Part shown: positions 6,728 to 12,639 of the stretch, one piece after another
How positions within the stretch are numbered: the first letter of the stretch is position 1
Layout of the letters: each line of letters opens with the position of its first letter
Origin: Verrucomicrobiota bacterium
GTDB taxonomy: Bacteria; Verrucomicrobiota; Verrucomicrobiia; Limisphaerales; SXQI01
Length of the DNA stretch: 12,639 bases
Direction of reading: 5' to 3'
Assembly (NCBI GenBank): GCA_008933045.1
Contig: WBXJ01000061.1
Location: forward strand, 1-12,639
The notes under the pieces: generated by a model
What the model was told of the DNA's origin: nothing
Database searches by the model: none
What the model saw: the letters and a program-made list of their open reading frames with translations, nothing else
Made by a program: the position numbers and the translations under genes

Positions 6728-7837
6728 ATGGATTCCACAGAAGCATTTGTTGCTCTGAATATGATTCCCGAGGTTGGACCCGTGCGTGGGCGGCAACTGC
6801 TCGCGGCTTTGGGTGGATCGCTCTCCGTTTTGGCGGCTTCGCGTCAGGTACTCGAGCAGGTTCCGGGGATCGGACCCGAAACTGCTAAATCCATTGCGAC
6901 TTGGGAGACTCATGTTGACCTCGCCGGAGAGTTAAAACGAATTCGTGAGTTCGGGTGCGAAATTGTCACGCCGGAGAATGAGAATTATCCCAAACATCTG
7001 CGCGAAATTTACGACCCACCTATCGTGCTTTATGTGAAAGGCACCCTGCTGGAGAGCGATAGCAATTGTGTCGCGATGGTAGGTTCGAGGATGACCACCA
7101 GCTACGGCATGAATACAGCCCGAAAATTTGCGTTTCAACTCGCAACACTTGGGGTGACCGTGGTCAGTGGCGGCGCACGAGGCATTGACACAGCAGCGCA
7201 TCAAGGGGCGATGTCCGGCAAAGGCCGCACGATTGCCGTGCTCGGAACAGGGATCAATATTGTGTTTCCATCTGAGAACGCGGCGTTGTTCGAGAAGATA
7301 CCGAGTCAAGGGGCGTTGATTACCCAGTTTCCCTTCAACATGCCCGGAAACAAGCAAAGCTTCCCGATACGAAATCGAATCGTCGCTGGGATGACCATGG
7401 GAACTGTGGTGGTTGAAGCCAACCTGACGAGCGGCGCGTTGATCACCGCGAACATGGCTGTCGATGCGGGTCGCCAGGTTTTTGCGGTGCCGGGGCAAAT
7501 CGATTCTCCACGAAGCAAGGGGTGTCACGACCTTATCAAGAAAGGTGCCAAGCTTTGCGAAGGGGTGGAGGATATCCTGAGTGAGTTTGAGTATCTCTTC
7601 CCACCCTCGACTCGAAACACCACCCCAACAGCAACGGGAGAGTTCCCAACGCTGACACTGAGCGAGAATGAGTCCCGCGTTTATGAAGTGCTTTCTTCGG
7701 AGCGACTTTCAATTGACGAAGTGATCCAAGGAACTGGTTTATCGAGTCCGACTGTCTCAGTCACGTTATTCAGTTTGGAAATGAAACGGCTCATCCGTCA
7801 ACTACCCGGAAAAATATTCGTGCGGAACAGCAGTTGA
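6728..7837 (+). CDS. dprA: DNA-processing protein DprA
   Basis: DprA (Smf) binds incoming single-stranded DNA in the cytoplasm during natural transformation and loads RecA. The 369 residues show three parts. An N-terminal helix-hairpin-helix region (about 10-60) includes VGPVRGRQLL and VPGIGPETAKSIA. The Rossmann-like DprA core (about 75-285) has VAMVGSRMTTSYG (115-127), VVSGGARGIDTAAHQGA (145-161), IAVLGTGINIVFPSEN (169-184), FPIRNRIVAGM (212-222), VVVEANLTSGALITA (227-241) and VFAVPGQIDSPRSKG (251-265). A C-terminal winged-helix domain (about 311-367, SENESRVYEVL...SIDEVIQGTGLSSPTVSVTLFSLEMKRLIRQLPG) completes it. Minor differences from the usual motifs are SGGARGID for SGLARGID and CHDLIKKGA for the usual TNxLIxxGA. 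The ATG at 6728 keeps the full helix-hairpin-helix region. comEC lies about 3.3 kb downstream. Confidence 0.95.
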   Translation: MDSTEAFVALNMIPEVGPVRGRQLLAALGGSLSVLAASRQVLEQVPGIGPETAKSIATWETHVDLAGELKRIREFGCEIVTPENENYPKHLREIYDPPIVLYVKGTLLESDSNCVAMVGSRMTTSYGMNTARKFAFQLATLGVTVVSGGARGIDTAAHQGAMSGKGRTIAVLGTGINIVFPSENAALFEKIPSQGALITQFPFNMPGNKQSFPIRNRIVAGMTMGTVVVEANLTSGALITANMAVDAGRQVFAVPGQIDSPRSKGCHDLIKKGAKLCEGVEDILSEFEYLFPPSTRNTTPTATGEFPTLTLSENESRVYEVLSSERLSIDEVIQGTGLSSPTVSVTLFSLEMKRLIRQLPGKIFVRNSS

Positions 7838-7858
7838 TCCGACGTGGTGAGGGACGCC

Positions 7859-8236
7859 TCAGGATTCCAAGACCACGACTGCGGCTGCGTGGCTTTGGGC
7901 ATGGGTCAAGGATAGGTGGGTGTGGTGAATTCCTCGGGTGCGCAGGAGATCGACTGCTTTTCCGTGCACTAGCAGCGTTGGCTGGCCTGTAGCAGATCGC
8001 ATGATTTCAATATCATGCCAACCTAGCTCGGCTCCAATGCCGGTGCCGAGTGCTTTTGAAAAAGCCTCTTTTGCAGCGAAACGAGCGGCGAGATGCGGGG
8101 ATGGTCGGGTGTGACTCAAACAGTAATCGACTTCCGCTGGGCAAAGAATCTTCTCCGCAAAGGTGCGACCAAACCTGAGGAAGGTTCGCTCCACGCGCTC
8201 AATCTCCACGAGGTCGAGTCCGATACCAACGATCAT
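7859..8236 (-). CDS. acpS: Holo-[acyl-carrier-protein] synthase
   Basis: AcpS transfers the 4'-phosphopantetheine arm from coenzyme A to the serine of acyl carrier protein, switching on fatty-acid synthesis; it acts as a cytoplasmic trimer. The 125 residues match the family in length and motifs: IVGIGLDLVEIERVE (2-16) with metal ligand D8, FAEKILCPAE (26-35), LAARFAAKEAFSKALGTGIG (49-68) with E57, and the C-terminal LSLTHAQSHAAAVVVLE (108-124). The ATG overlaps the pdxJ stop as ATGA, a typical sign of translational coupling, and the pdxJ-acpS order is also known from Proteobacteria. The gene ends 21 bp from the convergent dprA stop, with no good terminator visible. Confidence 0.97.
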   Translation of the reverse strand: MIVGIGLDLVEIERVERTFLRFGRTFAEKILCPAEVDYCLSHTRPSPHLAARFAAKEAFSKALGTGIGAELGWHDIEIMRSATGQPTLLVHGKAVDLLRTRGIHHTHLSLTHAQSHAAAVVVLES

Positions 8237-8973
8237 GTCGGATATTTTCCCATCAGACTCAGCATTTCATGCACCGCTGTGGCTAAACCAACGGTGAGGG
8301 CGCGGCTGATGATGGTATGCCCGATGTTGAGTTCGATTAAGTGGGGCACTTGAAAAAGGCCGGCGACATTTTGGGTGTTCAAGCCGTGTCCTGCATTGAC
8401 GCCGACGCCGAGCTCATGGGCACGACGGGAGGCTTCAATCAATCGGTGCAGCTCATCTTGTCGCTCCTTTTTGCGATGAAATTGTTCACCGTAAGCACCG
8501 GTGTGCAGCTCAACAAATTGGGCTCCGATTTGGGACGAGGCTTGAACTTGCGCTAGGTCAGGATCAATAAAAAGACTCACTTCGATCCCAGCGTCATTGA
8601 GCCGTTGCCGACTTGTTGTGAGAATTGTTAATTGCCCAACGGCATCCAACCCGCCTTCGGTGGTTACTTCTCGACGGTGCTCCGGAACGAGGCAAACAAC
8701 ATCCGGTTTGAGCTGCAGCGCGAGGCTCACCATTTCCTCGGTGTTGGCCATTTCAAAATTTAGCCGCGTTTTAATGGATTCTCGAAGCTTCCACAGATCG
8801 CGATCCTGCAGGTGCCGACGATCCTCGCGGAGGTGGGCGGTGATGCCGTGTGCTCCAGCAGCCTCGCAGATGAGCGCGGCCTCGATAGGATCCGGTTCAC
8901 CCCTATCTCGACCTGCGTAACGAGCTTGGCGAAGCGTTGCGACGTGGTCAATGTTGACGCCTAGTTTAAGCAT
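8233..8973 (-). CDS. pdxJ: Pyridoxine 5'-phosphate synthase
   Basis: PdxJ condenses 1-deoxyxylulose 5-phosphate with 3-amino-2-oxopropyl phosphate to give pyridoxine 5'-phosphate, the last ring-forming step of the DXP-dependent vitamin B6 pathway; a cytoplasmic TIM-barrel oligomer. The 246 residues hold all hallmarks: LGVNIDHVATLRQAR (4-18) with H10, GITAHLREDRRHLQDRD (43-59) with H47, LNFEMANTEEM (71-81) with E74, VCLVPEHRREVTTEGGLD (93-110), VNAGHGLN (192-199) with H196, and ELNIGHTIISRA (214-225). These correspond to the catalytic histidines and glutamate known from the E. coli enzyme. It starts 18 bp after the upstream lipoprotein gene and overlaps acpS by 4 bp, so the three are probably cotranscribed. 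No Shine-Dalgarno precedes the ATG. Confidence 0.98.
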   Translation of the reverse strand: MLKLGVNIDHVATLRQARYAGRDRGEPDPIEAALICEAAGAHGITAHLREDRRHLQDRDLWKLRESIKTRLNFEMANTEEMVSLALQLKPDVVCLVPEHRREVTTEGGLDAVGQLTILTTSRQRLNDAGIEVSLFIDPDLAQVQASSQIGAQFVELHTGAYGEQFHRKKERQDELHRLIEASRRAHELGVGVNAGHGLNTQNVAGLFQVPHLIELNIGHTIISRALTVGLATAVHEMLSLMGKYPT

Positions 8974-8991
8974 GGTGATCGGGCAGAAAAA

Positions 8992-10530
8992 TTATTTCGG
9001 TTGAACGCTAGGTGGGAGTAAGGGGAGTGGGAGTTCGGGAGTGCGTTTTGTTTTGATCGCGGGCAGGGGAGGGAACGGTTCGACCCAACGAGCCAAGGTG
9101 ACAAGTTCCAATGCTGTTAAACCTAGGGGCGCGCTGCGAGTGAAGGTGATTTCGTTCGTCCCAGTTTGGGTCAACTTGGAGCCTGAGTTCCCGAGCTTAG
9201 GTTGGATGGCGTTGAGCCACAATTCAGACACGGCGTTCCCCTCATGAAGACCCTGATTCGAGAGCATGGCGTATAGCTGAGAAATGGGCCGCCACTGTCC
9301 AAGCCGCTCCTGAGTGATCTCCCAATCATAATAGAGCAGATTAGTGCTCGAGGTCACTTGTGCGAACAGTTCTGCTGGTGCTGGTTTGCCCGTGGGTAAT
9401 TCAAGCGGAAACAAACCTACCTCGAGCGAATTAGTTTCACCCGCTGGAGCCATGAAAGGAATGACGATCGGTAATCCTGACCAATTCAGGCGGTGTGTGT
9501 TGGTGTTATACTCAAATCTTCCAGGAGTTGTAGGAGGCAACTGCTCCTTGAGTGCGGGCAGGAGTTTGGAGACAAAATTATCCATGGACCGTTCTACCTC
9601 TCCCATCGGGAAAGTGGCTGTCACGGAGAACGGGGAAAGTGCTTGATGCCAGAGTATCATTTGGCTGGGGAGATTGGTCAGGCCCAATGAACTGAAAAAT
9701 TTGGAATTGGCCAACAACGGTTGTAACCCCTGCAGCACTGTAAAACCGATCAGCGGTTCACGGATTGAATTTGTCGGGATTTGCCACGAAACTAATGGCG
9801 TGTGCAGCGTGTTAATGGTTTTAGCGACAATGCGAGGTCGTAACTCATCCCCTCGAGCCACCATCGAAATTGTGACGCGATCAAGTAAGGCTAACGGATA
9901 TGGCCGCCACGCCAAGGGCCAGTTCTTTGGAACCAACTCCGCTTGGAACAATGAATCGGTGAGTGGAGAATTTGTCGCACTCAGTTGGGCGAGCAGATGG
10001 CCCGTGAGGTTATTGGTCGTGACGGTTTGTAGAGTCGTCCAAGAACCACTTCGAGCGAGTTTTAGTTCTGAGTTTGAAGCCAGCCAGAGATTGGACATCC
10101 ATACCCCTGCACGGTCATCGGTCAACTGCACCGCCAAAGTCCAACTCACTTGATTCGATAACGTAGCCGCAACAAATCGAGTCGGGGCTGTCATAATATC
10201 CGCCAGTAACGGCTGGATCTGGCTCGGGACAATTGGTGTCAAAATTCGATCCGAAGGCAAGAACTTCGCCACGAGTTGCTGGGCGAGTTGGTGCGTGGCA
10301 GTTTTCGCAAAGACCGTGGATTCAGGCAGCGCGGCGATCGCATGCAACGTGGGCAAGTTCGTATCGCTACTCAGCCCACTGGTGCCCACAGAATCCCATG
10401 AGATCAATAATGACGAGGCGGGAGGGGGCATCGAACGAAGCTCCGTGGATGCTGGACGATCGCTGCTTCCGCAACCCAAGAACGCGGTAACTCCACCGGT
10501 AATTAAAATAATGGCTAGCCAAAATCGCAT
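8992..10530 (-). CDS. Putative lipoprotein of unknown function
   Basis: I do not recognise this 512-residue protein. It begins with a short signal-like segment (MRFWLAIILITGGVTAFLGC) whose Cys20 could be lipidated; the FLG-C box is a loose match to the usual L-A/S-G/A-C. After a Ser/Pro-rich linker the chain alternates hydrophobic and Ser/Thr/Asn-rich stretches, with many Leu and Trp, few charged residues and no further obvious membrane helix, as in an extracytoplasmic beta-rich protein. The C-terminus (about 485-512) is proline-rich. I see no catalytic motif. The ATG at 10530 is preferred over an in-frame TTG at 10563, which would put a hairpin into the coding region and spoil the signal sequence. 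It lies 18 bp upstream of pdxJ in the same direction, which suggests an operon but not a role in B6 synthesis. Confidence 0.75.
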   Translation of the reverse strand: MRFWLAIILITGGVTAFLGCGSSDRPASTELRSMPPPASSLLISWDSVGTSGLSSDTNLPTLHAIAALPESTVFAKTATHQLAQQLVAKFLPSDRILTPIVPSQIQPLLADIMTAPTRFVAATLSNQVSWTLAVQLTDDRAGVWMSNLWLASNSELKLARSGSWTTLQTVTTNNLTGHLLAQLSATNSPLTDSLFQAELVPKNWPLAWRPYPLALLDRVTISMVARGDELRPRIVAKTINTLHTPLVSWQIPTNSIREPLIGFTVLQGLQPLLANSKFFSSLGLTNLPSQMILWHQALSPFSVTATFPMGEVERSMDNFVSKLLPALKEQLPPTTPGRFEYNTNTHRLNWSGLPIVIPFMAPAGETNSLEVGLFPLELPTGKPAPAELFAQVTSSTNLLYYDWEITQERLGQWRPISQLYAMLSNQGLHEGNAVSELWLNAIQPKLGNSGSKLTQTGTNEITFTRSAPLGLTALELVTLARWVEPFPPLPAIKTKRTPELPLPLLPPSVQPK

Positions 10531-10539
10531 ACAGGTTAG

Positions 10540-10565
10540 AATTGCTGCCAGAGAATGGAGCAATT
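10540..10565 (-). repeat. Imperfect inverted repeat (hairpin) before lipoprotein start
   Basis: Arms AATTGCT (10540-10546) and AGCAATT (10559-10565) pair perfectly. After one bulged G at 10547, CCA (10548-10550) pairs with TGG (10556-10558), leaving a 5-nt loop. That is a 10-bp stem with a single bulge. On the minus strand it ends nine bases before the lipoprotein ATG, in place of a ribosome binding site. There is no following T-tract, so it is not a terminator. It could be an operator or a translation-controlling leader hairpin. Confidence 0.5.
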
Positions 10566-10650
10566 GGCAAGTGTGACCACATCCCCGCGTCGAAGAAATT
10601 TGCAGAGTGCTTCCATAGGCACACTCAATTTTCGATTGCTACTTAATCTT

Positions 10651-10656
10651 AGCAGG
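10651..10656 (+). promoter_or_regulatory. Ribosome binding site deciding the VanZ start
   Basis: AGCAGG sits nine bases before the ATG at 10666 but directly abuts the in-frame ATG at 10657, so it supports the later ATG. It is the only well-spaced Shine-Dalgarno-like site I found at a gene start in this window. Confidence 0.5.
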
Positions 10657-10665
10657 ATGTTAATC

Positions 10666-11115
10666 ATGCGCGTGCCCCTTAAAAAAAACATTGTCGCTTG
10701 GTGCTGGGTTGGTCTGTGGATGGTGACAATTTTTTCTGCCTCTACTGACCTCGGTTCCCCTGAGCGCACCTCTCGTATCATTGGTCCTTTTTTACGTTGG
10801 CTTAACCCAGAGGTTCAACAGATCACTGTCGACCGCGTCCAGTTGGTGGCCCGCAAAACCGCTCACGCCGCAGGGTATGCGATTTTGGCTGCGTTGTTGT
10901 GGAACGCTCTTGGCCGGAGCCCGTCGGGTTGGAATCGCGTCACGGCACGTCGCGCTATTTTTATTACCAGTGCCTACGCCGCCACGGATGAAATTCACCA
11001 AGCCTTTGTGCCCGGTCGAAGTGCCCTGGTGGGGGATGTGTGTCTCGACACTGCGGGAGGAATCCTCGGGATTTACTTGATCTGGTGGATCGGGCGGCGG
11101 TCTAAGAAATGGTGA
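10666..11115 (+). CDS. VanZ-like family membrane protein
   Basis: A small integral membrane protein of 149 residues. VanZ from the Enterococcus vancomycin-resistance cluster confers teicoplanin resistance by an unclear route; most chromosomal homologues have no known job. A first hydrophobic segment covers about 9-24, followed by the family signature: ARKTAHAAGYAILAALLW (62-79), YAATDEIHQAFVPGRSALVGD (104-124) and a final DTAGGILGIYLIWW helix (128-141). The R/K-x-x-H and DE-HQ-F-P-R-D residues are all present. The start at 10666 gives a positively charged MRVPLKK head before the first helix and has a spaced AGCAGG; in-frame upstream starts add hydrophilic residues without support. Its 3' end (AAATGGTGA) contains the comEC ATG, a 7-bp overlap suggesting coupled translation. 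Confidence 0.85.
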   Translation: MRVPLKKNIVAWCWVGLWMVTIFSASTDLGSPERTSRIIGPFLRWLNPEVQQITVDRVQLVARKTAHAAGYAILAALLWNALGRSPSGWNRVTARRAIFITSAYAATDEIHQAFVPGRSALVGDVCLDTAGGILGIYLIWWIGRRSKKW

Positions 11116-12639
11116 ACCCGCAGCGTGCATCACTGGAAAATCCGCTGGTGCACATCACGGGTTGGTATGCACTCGGGGTGCTTTTGGGTGCTTGGCTTGA
11201 CCTTCCGGCCACCCTTTGGATGGTTGCGGGGTTGGGTGCGGTTGTGGTGGGTTGGTTTTTTATTCGCGGGCGGAGCATTGCACTCATCCTCGCTTTGGTG
11301 AGCACGGGAGCTGCCAGCATCAGTGGGCATTTGCAGCCGGTTTCTCCCATCGACATCCGCTATCGGGTCGGCGATACCACCACACTTGCCAGCATCCGGG
11401 GGCGATTGATTGATCCACCCAGTGTGCGTGTCTTGGAGCGTGAGAATAAAACCCGGTGGCGGAGTATCGCTCGCATCGCTGTCGCCGAATGGCGCACAAA
11501 CGAAACGTGGGAACCGGTCACAGGCGAGATTGTTGTATCGACTCCGGGAATTTTAGAAGGGGTTTTGTTTCATGGCGAACGTGTGGAGGTTTCGGGCGTG
11601 CTCGGTGTTCCTCGAGCAGCTATGGCTCCCGGGCTTTTTGATTATGGAAATCTGCTGCGTTGGCAGGGAGTCCATTATCTACTCAACGTCCCAAGCACAA
11701 ATGATTGGCGTCGGCTAGATTCCCCAACGACACGCCCTTTGACAGAGGCGTTCGTCACTTGGGGTCGCAGAGTTTTAGCTCTTGGTCTACAAGAAGATGA
11801 GCCCGTCCGTTTGGTTTGGGCGATGGTTCTCGGCTGGTCCACCGGTCTGACTGCGGAGGTTTCAGCACCGTTTATTCGGAGTGGAACCCTTCACATATTC
11901 GCCATCAGCGGTTCTCATATCGCTCTCATTGTTCTCTTCTTGGTCGTTGCCTTCAGTATTTTAAGAGTGCCCCAACATCGTTGTGCGGTGTTGGTCATTC
12001 CGTTGATCTGGTTCTACACCGCCGCGACAGGGTGGCAGCCCTCCGCCATTCGTTCCACCCTTATGGCCAGCATTTGGTTGCTCAGTTGGGCATTAAAACG
12101 CCCGGGAAATCTGCTCAATACGTTAGCGGGTTCGGGTATAATCCTATTGCTATGGGATCCCGGTCAACTGTTTCAAGCTGGCTTCCAGCTCTCGTTTGGA
12201 GTGGTGCTTGGGTTTGCACTGTTCTTACCGTTTTTTAGTTGGATCGAAGCGGGCGGACTCTGGGGTGATGTGCTCGGTGGTGAAAAACTTCCACCGTGGA
12301 GAATTCGACTGGCCGAATGGGTGGATGTGATTTCCCTGCGCCGTTGGCGTTCTGGTGACATCTTTTTAGCGCCGGAGTTACGCCCAGAAATCAGTAATAT
12401 TCCACTTTTGTGGTTCGATCACTATCTGCTGCCGTGGAGTGCCATGTCTGCGGTGGCAACCTTAGTTTCACTCCCACTTATCGTTCATTATTTTCACCTG
12501 CTAAATCCGATCAGCCTATTGAGCAATCTCATCGTGGTGCCGCTGAGCGGAGCCGCGCTGACGAGTGGCTTGCTCAGTTTGCTGACGGGGGCTTGGTGGG
12601 CCGGATTAGCGGAGGTCTTCAACCACACGAGTTGGTTCA
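11109..12639 (+). CDS. comEC: ComEC/Rec2 DNA-uptake channel, N-terminal part (cut by window edge)
   Basis: The reading frame from ATG 11109 has no stop to the right edge, giving 510 codons of an incomplete gene. ComEC is the inner-membrane channel that carries single-stranded transforming DNA into the cytoplasm. Residues 1-75 have hydrophobic segments. Residues 96-170 form a beta-rich, OB-fold-like region (ASIRGRLIDPP, GEIVVSTPG, GERVEVSGVLGVPR), followed by PGLFDYGNLLRWQGVHYLL (174-192), the usual 'FDY...L...G' block. The competence domain shows LHIFAISGSHIALI (261-274), a match to the family 'HLLAISGLHV' motif, then PSAIRSTLMAS (311-321) and DPGQLFQAGFQLSFGVVLGF (350-369). Further membrane segments follow to the edge. 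The C-terminal metallo-beta-lactamase-like domain, if present, lies outside. The gene overlaps the VanZ-like gene by 7 bp. DprA, its partner in transformation, is encoded about 3.3 kb upstream. Confidence 0.92.
   Translation, partial: MVNPQRASLENPLVHITGWYALGVLLGAWLDLPATLWMVAGLGAVVVGWFFIRGRSIALILALVSTGAASISGHLQPVSPIDIRYRVGDTTTLASIRGRLIDPPSVRVLERENKTRWRSIARIAVAEWRTNETWEPVTGEIVVSTPGILEGVLFHGERVEVSGVLGVPRAAMAPGLFDYGNLLRWQGVHYLLNVPSTNDWRRLDSPTTRPLTEAFVTWGRRVLALGLQEDEPVRLVWAMVLGWSTGLTAEVSAPFIRSGTLHIFAISGSHIALIVLFLVVAFSILRVPQHRCAVLVIPLIWFYTAATGWQPSAIRSTLMASIWLLSWALKRPGNLLNTLAGSGIILLLWDPGQLFQAGFQLSFGVVLGFALFLPFFSWIEAGGLWGDVLGGEKLPPWRIRLAEWVDVISLRRWRSGDIFLAPELRPEISNIPLLWFDHYLLPWSAMSAVATLVSLPLIVHYFHLLNPISLLSNLIVVPLSGAALTSGLLSLLTGAWWAGLAEVFNHTSWF

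Larger units (their letters stand above)
10531..10665. other. Divergent intergenic region lipoprotein/vanZ-comEC
   Basis: These 135 bp separate the minus-strand lipoprotein-pdxJ-acpS unit from the plus-strand VanZ-comEC unit and should hold both promoters. I found no clear -35/-10 pair in either direction. It contains the hairpin at 10540-10565 and the purine-rich site in front of the VanZ start. Confidence 0.4.

Noticed and set aside
6932..7528. 198-codon open frame on the minus strand opposite dprA
   Set aside because: It lies wholly within the strongly supported dprA gene, its translation has no recognisable motif, and it looks like a shadow frame.
7848..7861. TGAGG-GACG-CCTCA hairpin between the dprA and acpS stops
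   Set aside because: It has only 5 bp and no T-tract on either strand, so I could not support a terminator.
9674..10153. 159-codon plus-strand frame opposite the lipoprotein gene
   Set aside because: It has no motif, promoter or ribosome binding site. The minus-strand frame is longer and has a signal sequence and operon context.
11816..12238. 140-codon plus-strand frame in the comEC region
   Set aside because: It is out of frame with comEC, whose frame carries the conserved competence-domain motifs through this whole stretch.
1..12639. CRISPR array, insertion sequence, tRNA/rRNA gene, toxin-antitoxin or defence island
   Set aside because: I saw no spaced direct repeats, terminal inverted repeats with transposase, RNA gene folds or defence-protein motifs. 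Gene content is housekeeping, secreted enzymes and competence.

Overview
This window holds ten genes with no mobile element, RNA gene or CRISPR array that I could recognise. The content suggests a Verrucomicrobiota chromosome, perhaps Limisphaerales/Pedosphaera-like. The grounds are a secreted sialate O-acetylesterase-type SGNH hydrolase, a large secreted subtilase ending in Asp-rich DxDxDG calcium loops and a C-terminal WP...YEVW...FFRI module of the kind common in that phylum, and a general lack of Shine-Dalgarno sequences. This placement is inference from protein style, not from a marker-gene comparison.

Layout from left to right. Positions 118-915 (+) encode a class I SAM-dependent methyltransferase. 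It converges on a pyrH-frr operon (minus strand, 2265 to 924), which encodes UMP kinase and ribosome recycling factor. The apparent rho-independent terminator of that operon lies inside the 3' end of the methyltransferase gene. A short divergent promoter region (2266-2413) then leads into an exported sialate O-acetylesterase-like hydrolase (2414-3949, +). This gene converges on an 884-residue secreted kexin-like S8 protease (6628 to 3974, -) with propeptide, catalytic, PA, P and calcium-loop regions. A 99-bp divergent spacer separates the protease from dprA (6728-7837, +), which encodes the RecA loader of natural transformation.

On the minus strand from 10530 to 7859 runs a three-gene unit: an unrecognised putative lipoprotein, pdxJ (pyridoxine 5'-phosphate synthase) and acpS (holo-ACP synthase). 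pdxJ and acpS overlap by four bases (ATGA). Divergent from it is a plus-strand pair, a VanZ-like membrane protein (10666-11115) overlapping the start of a comEC DNA-uptake channel gene (from 11109). The comEC frame stays open to the right edge, so only its first 510 codons are present.

Functionally the window mixes housekeeping (pyrH, frr, pdxJ, acpS), secreted polymer-degrading enzymes (esterase, protease) and two natural-transformation genes (dprA, comEC) about 3.3 kb apart. I did not find a clearly new multi-gene system. The most interesting signals are the nested terminator, two promoters placed so that the esterase and dprA mRNAs would be leaderless, an unusual domain order in the kexin-like protease, a hairpin just upstream of the unknown lipoprotein, and the VanZ-ComEC translational overlap.
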